A stretch of 64,000 nucleotides of DNA, taken from contig CAVXNH010000089.1 in NCBI GenBank assembly GCA_963762885.1, forward strand, positions 119,598 to 183,597, in the 5' to 3' direction. The translations under genes were made by a program, and so were the position numbers. A model generated the notes under the pieces. That model saw nothing but the letters and a program-made list of their open reading frames with translations, was not told the origin of the DNA and did not search any database. The stretch is from JASHVB01 sp963762885. Lineage in GTDB: Bacteria; Pseudomonadota; Alphaproteobacteria; Acetobacterales; Acetobacteraceae. Shown in pieces: positions 17,788 to 26,623 of the stretch (position 1 is its first letter; every line of letters starts with the position of its first letter).

Positions 17788-20427
17788 ATGGCCAGCAGCA
17801 ACGACATCCGCGCCGCGTTCCTCGACTACTTCGCCCGTAACGGGCACACCGTGGTGCCTAGCTCCCCGCTGGTGCCACGCAACGATCCGACGTTGATGTT
17901 CACCAACGCCGGGATGGTGCAGTTCAAGAACGTCTTTACCGGCCAGGAGAAGCGCCCCTATGTGCGCGCCACAACCGCGCAGAAATGCGTGCGCGCAGGC
18001 GGCAAGCACAACGACCTGGACAATGTTGGCTACACCGCGCGGCATCACACCTTCTTCGAAATGCTCGGCAATTTCAGCTTCGGCGACTACTTCAAGGAGC
18101 TTGCCATCCCGTACGCGTGGGAGCTGGTGACGAAGGATTACGGCCTGCCAAAAGACCGCCTGATGGTCACGGTGTTTTCCGAGGACGACGACGCGGCCGC
18201 GCTGTGGAAAAAGGTTGCCGGGCTGCCGGACGGGAAAATCGTCCGCATCCCCACCTCGGACAATTTCTGGCGCATGGGCGATACCGGCCCATGCGGCCCA
18301 TGCTCGGAAATCTTCTACGACCACGGGGAAGACATCCCAGGCGGCCCGCCCGGTTCGCCCGAGGCCGACCTCGACCGGTTCGTCGAGATCTGGAACCTGG
18401 TGTTCATGCAGTTCGAGGAAGGACCGCCCGGCACGCGCGTGCCGCTGCCGCGGCCCTCGATCGACACCGGCATGGGGCTGGAACGCCTTGCCGCCATCCT
18501 GCAAGGCAAGCACGACAACTACGACATCGATATCCTGCGCGCGCTGATCCTGGCCGGCGCCGAGGCCACGGGGCAGGATCCGGATGGCCCGCACAAGGTC
18601 AGCCACCGTGTTATCGCCGACCACCTGCGGTCCAGCGCGTTCCTGATTGCCGACGGGGTGCTGCCGTCGAACGAGGGCCGCGGCTACGTGCTCCGCCGCA
18701 TCATGCGCCGCGCCATGCGCCACGCCACGATGATGGGCGCGCAGGAGCCGGTGATGTACCGCCTGGTGCCGGCGCTGACCCGGCAGATGGGCGCCGCCTA
18801 CCCGGAACTGGTGCGCGCCGAAGGGCTGATCGCCGAAACGCTGCAATTGGAAGAGACGCGCTTCAAGCAGATGCTGGAGCGCGGGCTGGGCCTGTTGGCG
18901 GAGGAAACCGGGCGGCTGGGGGATCGGCAGCCATTGGCCGGAGCGGTGGCCTTCCGCCTGTACGACACGTTCGGCTTCCCGCTGGACCTCACGCAAGACG
19001 CATTGCGCGAGCAAGGGCGGAGGTGGACCTGCAGGGTTCGAGGCCGCGATGCAAGAGCAACGGGTGCGGGCTCGCGCGGCGTGGGCGGGGTCGGGCGAGG
19101 CGGCGACCGAACAGGTGTGGTTCGAGATCAAGCAGGCGGTGGGGGCGACCGAATTCCTCGGCTATTCGACCAGTCGCGCGGAAGGGGAGATCTGGCGCTG
19201 GTGGCGAACGGGGTGTCGGTGCCATCGGTGGCGGTGGGCAGTGACGTCGCGGTGGTGCTGAACCAGACGCCGTTCTACGGCGAGTCCGGCGGGCAGGTGG
19301 GCGATACCGGGACGATCTCCGGCCCGGACGGCCTGCGGATCGCGGTGACCGATACGCAGAAGAAGCTTGGGGACCTGTTCGTGCATCTCGGCGCGTGTCG
19401 AATCCGGAGAGGCGCGGGTCGGCATGCCAGTGGCCGCGGACGTGGACCATGAACGGCGCTCGCATATTCGCGCCCACCACTCGGCGACGCATTTGCTGCA
19501 CGAAGCGCTTCGGCGGCGGCTGGGTACGCACGTTGCGCAGAAGGGTAGCCTCAACGCGCCCGACCGGCTGCGCTTCGACGTCAGTCACCCGCGTCCGATT
19601 ACCGGCGAAGATATCGCCCTGGTGGAGGCCGAGGTTAACGCCCGCATCCGCGAGAATGCCGAGGTGGTCACCCGGCTAATGACGCCGGACGCGGCGGTGC
19701 GACCTGGGCGCCATGGCGCTGTTCGGTGAGAAGTACGGCGAAGAAGTTCGCGTCGTGATGATGGGATCGCCGGAGGGCAACAAGCCGGCCTGGTCGATCG
19801 AGCTTGCGGCGGCACGCACGTCCGCCGCACCGGCGATATCGGCTATTTCCGCGTGGTGGGCGAGAGCGCGGTGGCAGCGGGGGTGCGGCGTATCGAGGCG
19901 GTGACCGGCGCCGTTCGCCGAGGCGGTCGTCGCCGAAACCCAGCGCCGCATCAACGAAGCCGCCGGTGTGCTGCGCGCCGCTCCCGCCGAGGTGCCGGCG
20001 CGGCTGGAGGCGCTGGTGGAGACGAATCGCCGGCAGGAACGCCAGATCGCCGAGCTGCAGAAGAAGCTGGCCACCGGCGGCGGCGCGGCCGAGGTGGAAC
20101 AGGTGAACGGCGTCAAGCTCGCGGCGCGCAACCTGGGTGAGGTGCCGGCGCGCGAGCTGAAGGGCCTGGCCGAGGCGATCGGCAAGCAGCTCGGCTCCGG
20201 GTGTGGTGGCGCTGGTTTCCACGGCCGAGGGCAAAGCGAGCATCGTGGTCGGCGTTTCGTCCGACCTGACCGGGCGAATCAACGCGGTGGAACTGGTGCG
20301 GGCGGCGTCCGCGGCGGTCGGCGGCAAGGGAGGCGGCGGCCGGCCCGACATGGCGCAGGCGGGCGGGCCGGATGGCGCTCGCGCGGAGGAGGCGCTTGCG
20401 GCGGTGCGAGGTGCGCTGGGGGGATAG
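17788..20427 (+). CDS. alaS: Alanyl-tRNA synthetase (about seven frame changes)
   Basis: AlaRS charges tRNA-Ala and edits misacylated tRNA. Up to about 19015 the frame is clean, with the class II core (NDPTLMFTNAGMVQFK, ARHHTFFEMLGNFSFGDYFK, DTGMGLERLA). Beyond that the protein continues across frames: MQEQRVRARAAWAGSGEAAT; TPFYGESGGQVGDTGTI; the editing site IRAHHSATHLLHEALR; MALFGEKYGEEVRVV; the zinc/editing motif CGGTHVRRTGDIGYFRVVGE (one base missing before it, near 19803); and the C-terminal QIAELQKKLA and VVALVSTAEGKASIVVGVSS. Corrected length is ~880 aa, the family norm. Several breaks fall at G runs (near 19018 and 19040). Because the gene is indispensable, I read these as sequence errors. 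Confidence 0.85.
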
Positions 20428-20499
20428 TGGTGTAGGCGGTTGTAGGAACCTCGACGCGTGCTATGTGAGCCGTAAGCGTTTAGACACACAGGTGCCGAC

Positions 20500-20769
20500 A
20501 TGAGCGAACTGGCCCGCTGGAGCGTGAAGGTTTCCAAGGAAACGGATATTTCGTTACGGACTTATCTGGCCGAGCGAGGCGGCAAGAAAGGCGATCTGTC
20601 GAAGTTCATAGAACAAGCGGTCAACACGGAATTGCTGCGTGCCACGATCCGAGAGATTCAGGATCGCAATGCCCACGTGCCGGATGAAGTGCTCCGGGCC
20701 GAGATCGACCAAGCCTGTGCTGAGACACGGGCGGAATTCTGGAAGGATCGCAAGTGGTGGAGCGATTGA
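20500..20769 (+). CDS. Ribbon-helix-helix-type antitoxin
   Basis: An 89-aa protein beginning MSELARWSVKVSKETDISLR, followed by TYLAERGGKKGDLSKFIEQA. This is the strand-helix-helix pattern of CopG/RHH antitoxins; the acidic and aromatic tail (AETRAEFWKDRKWWSD) would bind the toxin. The last 16 bp overlap the start of the PIN-domain gene, the usual antitoxin-toxin layout. Such proteins normally repress their own promoter, which would lie in the 72-bp gap after alaS; I did not identify a clear operator there. Confidence 0.65.
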   Translation: MSELARWSVKVSKETDISLRTYLAERGGKKGDLSKFIEQAVNTELLRATIREIQDRNAHVPDEVLRAEIDQACAETRAEFWKDRKWWSD

Positions 20770-21195
20770 TCGGCGGCGCACTTCGCGTCATCATCGACAC
20801 TAATCTGCTGCTCAGCGCATTGATACGCAAACATAGTGTACCGGCCCGATTGGTGCAGGCATGGTTGGAAGACCGCTTTACCCTGCTGACGCATGAAACC
20901 CAACTTGATGAATTCCGCGACACGAGCCGGCGCAGCCACCTTCGCGCCCGGATTCTCCGCGGTGAGGCCGGCAGGTTGATGAACCGGATTTACAAGAGGG
21001 CGGACATCGTAGATCGTCTGCCAAACGTCGACCGTTCCACGGACCCTAGAGACGACTTTCTGCTCGCTCTGTGTGAAGCTGGTGGCGCCGACTACCTGGT
21101 CACAGGTGATAAGGCGGGGCTGCTGGCCCTGGGGAGGCATGGCGGAACGACGATCCTGACGGCACGTGCATTCCTCGACCGGCTGCGACCGTTAG
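20754..21195 (+). CDS. PIN-domain toxin (putative toxin, COG1569 type), 3' end uncertain
   Basis: It starts at GTG 20754, inside the antitoxin gene. PIN-fold hallmarks are the first acidic residue in RVIIDTNLLLSALI, the THETQLDEFRD segment, DPRDDFLLALCEAGGADYLV and the final TGDKAGLLAL, consistent with a VapC-like ribonuclease. The recognisable domain ends with ILTARAFLDRLRP near 21190. In the frame as given no stop occurs until 21971, across the convergent nitroreductase gene, while a TAG in another frame sits at 21193. A lost base just before the stop would explain this, so I end the gene there. Confidence 0.6.
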
Positions 21196-21332
21196 AGATA
21201 CGCGCGTGTTGTGCCGCGCCCAGGGCACCCGGCTTTGCCAATAGCCAACGGATTGTTGGCGCCTCGGTCCACCAGAGCCGGGTTGGAAGGCCACAGCAGC
21301 GACATTCCGACCGAGATGAAGTGGCCCCCCAG

Positions 21333-21980
21333 CTACACTCCCCGATACGCCTGTCCCCAGCGATCCTCGTACACCACGTCAGCAAGCGCCCCGCGGCGAA
21401 CCGGTCCGAACCGCCCCACCGGATAACCAATCGGCAGGATCGCGTAGGAATGCACGTCGGCCGGCAAGCCCATCGCCGCCTCGGCATCCTTCTCGAATTG
21501 CAGATACAGCGTGGTCAGCGTCGCCCCCAGCCCGAGCGCCCGCGCCGCCAGCAGCATGTTCTGCACCGCCGGGTAGATAGAGGCGCCGCTTGTTCGCGTC
21601 GGCGTCGCCCCGCTCAGGCAGGGGACGATCCACACCGGGGCTTCATGCAGGTGTTCGGCCAGATATTCCGCCGACACAAGCATGCGCGCATGGCGCTCCG
21701 GCGACGTCCCGGCGGCCGGCGCAGTGGCGCGGTAGCGCGGACCGACGATCTCGTCCCAGGCGCGCTTGTAGAAGACCGCGACGCTCTGCTTGATCGCGGA
21801 ATCGCGGATCACCAGGAAGCGCCAACTCTGCATGTTGCCGCCGTTCGCGGCGTAGGTGCCGGCTTCGAGGATCTGCCGGACCAGCCCATCGGGCACCGAC
21901 TCCGGCTTCAGCCGCCGCATCGACCGGGTGGTACGCATGATCTCGAACAGGCCGGGATCGTTGAGGATTGAGTCGGACAT
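21333..21980 (-). CDS. Nitroreductase family protein
   Basis: A 215-aa FMN-dependent oxidoreductase fold. The N-terminal FMN-phosphate region reads MRTTRSMRRLKPESVPDGLV, then EAGTYAANGGNMQSWRFLVI. The mid-region AVQNMLLAARALGLGATLTT is the second FMN-contact helix. Members reduce nitro groups, quinones or act in cofactor metabolism; the substrate is unknown. The ATG at 21980 (MSDSILNDPGLFEI) is chosen; the frame is open further upstream only because it enters the family B repeat. Convergent with the toxin gene. Confidence 0.8.
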   Translation of the reverse strand: MSDSILNDPGLFEIMRTTRSMRRLKPESVPDGLVRQILEAGTYAANGGNMQSWRFLVIRDSAIKQSVAVFYKRAWDEIVGPRYRATAPAAGTSPERHARMLVSAEYLAEHLHEAPVWIVPCLSGATPTRTSGASIYPAVQNMLLAARALGLGATLTTLYLQFEKDAEAAMGLPADVHSYAILPIGYPVGRFGPVRRGALADVVYEDRWGQAYRGV

Positions 21981-22080
21981 CGGCGTAAACCTCTCCTCGT
22001 GATGTGAATTGACCACCGGCCGGCGGCGGACGACCCGCCCTGAATGAAACTGCCGCGGTCGCCGGGGGCAAGATACTCGT

Positions 22081-22170
22081 CCTCCCCTTGAGGGAGGGGG
22101 CTCGGGGGAGGGGTACGTGCGGCACGAACCCCTCCCCCCAACCTCCTCCCTCAAGGAGAGGGGGAGGACC
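22081..22170. repeat. Family B palindromic repeat, copy 2
   Basis: Opposed blocks cctccccttgagggaggggg and the cctcctccctcaaggagagg stretch flank a central acgtgcggcacga, very close to copy 1 at 4285. It lies between the divergent nitroreductase and nadA genes, upstream of the nadA promoter. The rest of the 405-bp gap (22171-22309) shows no gene. Confidence 0.7.
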
Positions 22171-22309
22171 TTGTTTCTTGCAAGTGAGGCCGGCGCGAAG
22201 CGTCCGGGGAAAGGGCTTGCCGCACGGGCCGTCCGTGCTGCGCGCCCCTCCCCTCGCCGCCGCGCGTCTCAACGCTTCCCGGGGCGGGAAGGGTCTATAC
22301 CGTGGCGGC

Positions 22310-22337
22310 TTGACATCCTAATGCTCACCCCTAGCAT
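22310..22337 (+). promoter_or_regulatory. Likely sigma-70 promoter of nadAC
   Basis: A consensus -35 box TTGACA (22310-22315) is followed after 16 bp by TAGCAT (22332-22337), a partial -10 box. It lies about 50 bp before the nadA ATG. The first nad palindrome occupies the spacer and -10 box, so a bound repressor would block polymerase. Confidence 0.5.
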
Positions 22338-22365
22338 AACCTCCAGAAATGCTCATATAGAGCAT
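22321..22365 (+). promoter_or_regulatory. Two related palindromes, candidate operators for NAD-responsive control
   Basis: atgctc-accc c-tagcat (22321-22337, imperfect) and atgctc-atata-gagcat (22349-22365, perfect 6+6 with 5-bp spacer) share the same half-site and are 28 bp apart, nearly three helix turns. One covers the -10 region, the other lies between it and the aaggagg ribosome site (22371-22377). The known NAD regulators NrtR and NadQ use palindromic operators at such promoters; which regulator acts here is not readable from the window. Confidence 0.5.
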
Positions 22366-22385
22366 AGCCGAAGGAGGACCCGACC

Positions 22386-23369
22386 ATGTCGGCAGCCACA
22401 GCGCTCGAACGAACCGCCCCCTGCTACCAACGCGTCAGCCGCGTCATCCCGCCCATGGAGTGGCCGGTCTTCGCCGGCGACATAGAGGCAATCCTGGACC
22501 TCAAGCGCCGCCGCAACGCCGTCATCCTGGCGCACAACTACATGACGCCGGAAATCTTCCATTGCGTGTCCGATATCGTCGGCGACAGTCTTGCCCTGGC
22601 GCGCGAAGCGATGAACGTGGATGCCGATGTCATCGTGCTCGCCGGCGTGCACTTCATGGCGGAAACGGCGAAGTTGCTGAACCCAGCGAAGACCGTGTTG
22701 ATTCCTGACACGCGCGCCGGGTGCTCGCTCGCGGCCTCGATCACCGCCGCCGACGTGCGGCTGATGCGCGAAAAGCACCCCGGCGTGCCGGTCGTGACCT
22801 ATGTGAACTCGTCGGCCGCGGTGAAGGCGGAGTCGGACATCTGCTGCACTTCGGCCAACGCGAAAAAGATCGTCGAGTCACTGGGAAGCGACACAGTGAT
22901 CATGCTGCCGGACGAATACCTCGCACAGAACGTCGCGGCGCAGACGCCGGTGAAAATCATCGCCTGGGCCGGTCATTGCGAAGTTCACGAACGATTTACC
23001 GGCGCCCAGGTACGCGCGCTGCGTAGCGATTACCCAGGCGTGACAATCCTGGCGCATCCGGAATGCCCGCCGGAGGTGATCGCCGAGGCAGACTACACGG
23101 GATCCACGGCCGATATGTCGAACTATGTCGGGCGCGAGAAACCGGCGCGCGTGGTGCTGCTGACCGAATGCTCGATGGCGGACAACGTGTCGGTGCATCA
23201 TCCGTCGGTGGACTTCGTCCGGCCCTGCAACCTGTGCCCGCACATGAAGCGCATCACGCTGGCCAACATTCGCACCGCGTTGGAGGAGATGCGGCACGAG
23301 GTCATGATCGATCCCGCCATTGCCGTCCGTGCGCGCCAGTCGGTCGAGCGCATGCTGGCGGTGCGATGA
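22386..23369 (+). CDS. nadA: Quinolinate synthase A
   Basis: A 327-aa 4Fe-4S enzyme that condenses iminoaspartate with dihydroxyacetone phosphate to quinolinate in de novo NAD synthesis. Hallmarks are AVILAHNYMTPEIFHCVSDI, then GVHFMAETAKLLNP, the cluster cysteines in DTRAGCSLA, AWAGHCEVHERF and FVRPCNLCPHMKRI, and YVNSSAAVKAESDICCTSAN. Strong ribosome site aaggagg 8 nt before the ATG. nadC follows with an ATGA overlap. nadB, which makes iminoaspartate and often sits in this operon, is absent from the window. Confidence 0.93.
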   Translation: MSAATALERTAPCYQRVSRVIPPMEWPVFAGDIEAILDLKRRRNAVILAHNYMTPEIFHCVSDIVGDSLALAREAMNVDADVIVLAGVHFMAETAKLLNPAKTVLIPDTRAGCSLAASITAADVRLMREKHPGVPVVTYVNSSAAVKAESDICCTSANAKKIVESLGSDTVIMLPDEYLAQNVAAQTPVKIIAWAGHCEVHERFTGAQVRALRSDYPGVTILAHPECPPEVIAEADYTGSTADMSNYVGREKPARVVLLTECSMADNVSVHHPSVDFVRPCNLCPHMKRITLANIRTALEEMRHEVMIDPAIAVRARQSVERMLAVR

Positions 23370-24232
23370 TGGCCGCCGCCCAGTCCCCGTCCCCGCTCCC
23401 TTCCATCATGATCGAACCTTCGGTACGGGCCGCGCTGTTGGAGGATCTCGGTCGCGCCGGCGATATCACCAGCGACGCTGTCGTCCCGGCCGGCGCGCGC
23501 ACGGAAACCGCGCTGGTGGCCCGGCAGCCTGGTGTGGTCGCCGGGCTCGACTTCGCGCTGACCGCGTTCCGGCTTATCGACCCTGCCATCGCGGCGAGTA
23601 TCGATCGGCCGGACGGCACCCGCGTCGCGCCCGGCGACCGCATCGCCGTCATCAAGGGGCCGGCCCGAGGCATCCTTACCGGCGAGCGCACCGCGCTGAA
23701 CTTCCTTTGCCACCTGAGCGGCATCGCCTCGGCCACGCGGGACATCGTCGATGCGATCGCCGGCACGCGGGCACAGGTGTGTTGCACGCGCAAGACCATG
23801 CCCGGACTGCGCGCGGCCCAAAAATACGCCATTCGGGTCGGTGGCGGCAGCAATCATCGCTTCGGACTGGATGATGCCGTACTGATCAAGGACAATCACG
23901 TGGCGATCGCCGGCGGGGTGCGTACCGCAGTGGAACGCGCCCGTGCTCATGTCGGGCATATGGTGAAGATCGAGTTGGAGGTGGACACGTTGGCGCAACT
24001 CGAAGAGGCGCTGCACCTTCGTGTCGATGCGGTATTGCTCGACAATATGGGACCTGAGATGTTGCGCCAGGCCGTGGCGATGGTGGACGGACGCGCGATC
24101 ACAGAAGCCTCCGGCCGCATTCGGCCCGACACCGCGCCCGCAATTGCAGCCAGTGGGGTTGATTTGCTGTCAATCGGTTGGCTGACGCACAGCGCCACGG
24201 TGTTGGATATCGGCCTCGACCATCTCGGGTGA
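23366..24232 (+). CDS. nadC: Nicotinate-nucleotide pyrophosphorylase (carboxylating)
   Basis: Quinolinate phosphoribosyltransferase converts quinolinate and PRPP to nicotinate mononucleotide. The 288-aa product has LLEDLGRAGDITSDAVVP, LSGIASATRDIVDAI, the substrate-binding CTRKTMPGLRAAQKYAIRVG with GGGSNHRFGLDDAVLIKDNH, and KIELEVDTLAQLEEAL. The start ATG at 23366 overlaps the nadA stop (ATGA); a second ATG follows directly. It shares the nadA promoter and candidate operators. Confidence 0.92.
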   Translation: MMAAAQSPSPLPSIMIEPSVRAALLEDLGRAGDITSDAVVPAGARTETALVARQPGVVAGLDFALTAFRLIDPAIAASIDRPDGTRVAPGDRIAVIKGPARGILTGERTALNFLCHLSGIASATRDIVDAIAGTRAQVCCTRKTMPGLRAAQKYAIRVGGGSNHRFGLDDAVLIKDNHVAIAGGVRTAVERARAHVGHMVKIELEVDTLAQLEEALHLRVDAVLLDNMGPEMLRQAVAMVDGRAITEASGRIRPDTAPAIAASGVDLLSIGWLTHSATVLDIGLDHLG

Positions 24233-24237
24233 CAGGC

Positions 24238-24708
24238 CTACCCGGGCGTCCTGATGTCTCGCAGAACGCGCCGCCTGAGGATGGGGATCGCCCACCGCAG
24301 CGCGAACCCGGGCAAACGCCGCGCGCCCCAGTGCAGCAACGGAACCATGACCACGCTCCAGACGTAAAGCCGCAAATCCGACGCTGCCGCAAATCCGATC
24401 CCGCCGGCGCCCCAGATACCAAGCGAGACCATGAACGCGAGACGATGGGACAGGGGAAGGATCTTCGTGGTCATGGCCCCAAGGCGTTCGGCCATCGCAT
24501 CCCGATGGCGCGCCGCCAACACGTCAAGCGCCTCGCCTGCCGCGACAAGCTTCGCAAGACGCCGTGCGTAGATCGAACAGACAATGTCGCCGTCGATCTG
24601 GATCATCGTCACCAGAGCCGGGTCGTTGTCATCGGGGGTCCGGATTTCCAGAGCGCCGGTTTCAACCATGCGCACAACGTCGGTGAGCGAGGCGAAAACC
24701 GCGGCCAT
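24238..24708 (-). CDS. Unknown membrane protein, third gene of a coupled operon
   Basis: A 156-aa protein of no family I recognise. The N-terminal ~85 residues are soluble, with VTMIQIDGDIVCSIYARRLA, then a helix EALDVLAARHRDAMAERLGA. Two hydrophobic segments follow (about 88-108 LAFMVSLGIWGAGGIGFAAA and 111-128 LRLYVWSVVMVPLLHWG), ending in a basic tail (LRRRVLRDIRTPG). The ATG at 24708 overlaps the stop of the preceding gene (ATGA). The IDGDI stretch resembles VDGDV in the second gene and QGDI in the first, hinting at a shared module. It converges on nadC with 5 bp between them. Confidence 0.6.
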   Translation of the reverse strand: MAAVFASLTDVVRMVETGALEIRTPDDNDPALVTMIQIDGDIVCSIYARRLAKLVAAGEALDVLAARHRDAMAERLGAMTTKILPLSHRLAFMVSLGIWGAGGIGFAAASDLRLYVWSVVMVPLLHWGARRLPGFALRWAIPILRRRVLRDIRTPG

Positions 24709-25391
24709 CAGCCGCGTGGACCAAAAAGCCGCTGTCCCACGGTTCCCAGCAATTCGGCCGCGAGATCGAACAGCGAACGCCACTGTTGCGTCGCCGTGGT
24801 CAAAGCGTTGTTGTGGACCAGGCTGATGAACCCGGCATCCACCAAAGCAAGCCGATCCGGATCATTGGCCATCAGCGATGGCGAAAGCCGAGTGATCACG
24901 TCGCCGTCCACCTGTAGGCTGGTCTGCATGATCACCAGTTCAGTACCAACGTCCCACGCCTTATGCACCAGGATGGTGAACTCCTGCGTTGGCTTCGCCG
25001 GGTCCGTGTCAGTCAAAAACCGGGCGATTTGGGCACTGTTACTCTTGATCCGCGCAAGAATTGGACCTCTCTCATCGTCGGCCGGCAGCGGGCCGGACTG
25101 GATGATCGCGTCGGCTGCATCTCGAAGATTTTCGAAGGCAGCCTGATCGCCGCTGGCAACATCCGAGTCCGCCAGCGCGCGCGTTTGCTCGCCGACTTTG
25201 ATAGTCGGGAACAGGTCGTTCCGCTTGTCGAGCAGAAATCGGCCATAGTCCTGGGCAACCAGGCTCAACGCCACGGCGATTTCGGGCATTTTCTGCGCCG
25301 ACATACCGGCCTTGACGATCGTGTTGACCTCAAGCGTCAGCAGCGCCGAAGCGAGGTCGCCAAGCCTTGCGCCCAGATCCGTGCCACTCAT
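24708..25391 (-). CDS. Unknown protein, second gene of a coupled operon
   Basis: A 227-aa protein, apparently soluble and mostly helical in its first half: LASALLTLEVNTIVKAGMSA, then VALSLVAQDYGRFLLDKRND. It also contains PILARIKSNSAQIARFLTDT, and its last 100 residues have FTILVHKAWDVGTELVIMQT, LQVDGDVITRLSPSLMAND and the helix SLFDLAAELLGTVGQRLFG. I recognise no catalytic motif. The frame is open upstream to 25580, but ATG 25391 overlaps the stop of the upstream gene (ATGA) and is the natural start. Confidence 0.6.
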   Translation of the reverse strand: MSGTDLGARLGDLASALLTLEVNTIVKAGMSAQKMPEIAVALSLVAQDYGRFLLDKRNDLFPTIKVGEQTRALADSDVASGDQAAFENLRDAADAIIQSGPLPADDERGPILARIKSNSAQIARFLTDTDPAKPTQEFTILVHKAWDVGTELVIMQTSLQVDGDVITRLSPSLMANDPDRLALVDAGFISLVHNNALTTATQQWRSLFDLAAELLGTVGQRLFGPRG

Positions 25392-25759
25392 GGTTTGGGC
25401 AGGAACTTCTCTAGCCCGATGATAGCAGACTTCAAGGCGGCCAGGTTGTCCGCGACGATTTGACGCCCCGCTGTCAGCGCATCGTCGTGCATCTTGGCAT
25501 AAGCCGGATCGGAGATGAACTTCTCGGTCCTGATCTGCGTGATGTCGCCTTGTAGTAGATCGACCGTTGTCGTGGCGCACTCATGCGGCCCGGCGGGAAG
25601 CTGGATGTCCAGCCCCATGTGTCCGTCAGCCGCGTTCGTCGCTGTCACCAGACCGACCACGGTGGTGATCCGTAACGTCATGACCTTTTCGATCGCGGTG
25701 GCGATCTTTTCCGAGATCGTCTTGGTATTTGCAATCTCAGGACTATTGGAACCAGACAT
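25388..25759 (-). CDS. Unknown protein, first gene of a coupled operon
   Basis: A 123-aa soluble protein beginning MSGSNSPEIANTKTISEKIA, with a helix TAIEKVMTLRI, a strand-rich middle (TTVVGLVTATN, GLDIQLPAGPHECATTTVDL), LQGDITQIRTEKFISDP, and a C-terminal helix ALKSAIIGLEKFLPKP. No known family comes to mind. Ribosome site ggaggag lies just upstream. The three genes 24238-25759 run leftward with ATGA overlaps and look like one transcript. A gttacagtaac palindrome lies about 95 bp upstream (near 25848) and could belong to its promoter region. Confidence 0.6.
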   Translation of the reverse strand: MSGSNSPEIANTKTISEKIATAIEKVMTLRITTVVGLVTATNAADGHMGLDIQLPAGPHECATTTVDLLQGDITQIRTEKFISDPAYAKMHDDALTAGRQIVADNLAALKSAIIGLEKFLPKP

Positions 25760-26034
25760 GGCGTTTCTCCTCCCGCAACCGTTACCACACCGTTAGCCGG
25801 ACCTGCAATCAGCGGTGTAGTGGATCGCAGCATCGGCCAACCTGCTGTTACAGTAACGGTGCATTTTGCTCGCGTGTGCGGAATTCGACACCACGAAGGC
25901 CCTCGCGGGAGAGGGTACGACCGCTGCTGGCGTCCCCGGGATTCTGCCGTCGCCGCATGCGCGATCGGCGAGGCGTTCGCGCCCACCCTCGGACGAACAA
26001 CAGGGGGCAACTGCCACGACGATTACCCGGCCCC

Positions 26035-26436
26035 CTATCGCCGCAACGAAACCACCTGTCCACTGTCGGGCCCGCCCAGAGCCACCCGTATCTTGCGGGC
26101 AAGGTCCTCGGTCCGGAACGGCTTCAACACCAGACGATCCTCGCCAACCGACGCAAGGGCACGCTCGTCGGCATAATCGGTGACCAGAAGGACGGGCAAT
26201 CCCGGCCTGCGCACGGCCACCGCTTCGATCAACTCTCCCCCCGTCATCCCCGGCATCGAATAATCCGCCAGCATCAGGTCGATTCGGACGCCCTTGGACA
26301 ACAGCTCAAGCGCCGCCTCGCCGTCATCGGCCTCGATCACTGCGTAGCCGAGGTCCTCCAGCATCGCAGCGGTCACGTCGCGTACCGCGGGGTCGTCGTC
26401 CACCAACAGGATGGTGGCTGGTGAGGCATGGCTCAT
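26035..26436 (-). CDS. Receiver-only response regulator (CheY-like)
   Basis: A 133-aa protein consisting of one receiver domain: acidic pocket DDD at 13-15, phospho-acceptor Asp58 in LMLADYSMPGMTGGEL, switch Thr in LLVTDYADE and the conserved Lys in LVLKPFRTEDLA. No output domain is present, so it must act through partner proteins, for example a hybrid kinase or phosphorelay. No kinase gene is nearby. Start at ATG 26436; upstream the frame stays open to 26628 without another good start. The 3' end is followed by a 275-bp gap before the unknown operon. Confidence 0.82.
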   Translation of the reverse strand: MSHASPATILLVDDDPAVRDVTAAMLEDLGYAVIEADDGEAALELLSKGVRIDLMLADYSMPGMTGGELIEAVAVRRPGLPVLLVTDYADERALASVGEDRLVLKPFRTEDLARKIRVALGGPDSGQVVSLRR

Positions 26437-26623
26437 GCCGTGCTCCGCTGCATGATCGACTGAGAGTCTCCCGCCTGCCGCGGTGGCGGCAACCATAACG
26501 CGGATCAACTGCCCCTGTCCCACCCCGCTGTCAAAGATAGCGAACCAGCCGGAGCAGAATGTGCCGACCTGCGGCAGGTTGCCGACTCCCGGTGTTCTGA
26601 CCCTGACGGACCGGTCCGGTTCC

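Noticed and set aside
20754..21971. 405-aa protein from the PIN toxin start to 21971
   Set aside because: The last ~260 codons are antisense to the nitroreductase and have shadow composition; the toxin domain ends near 21195.
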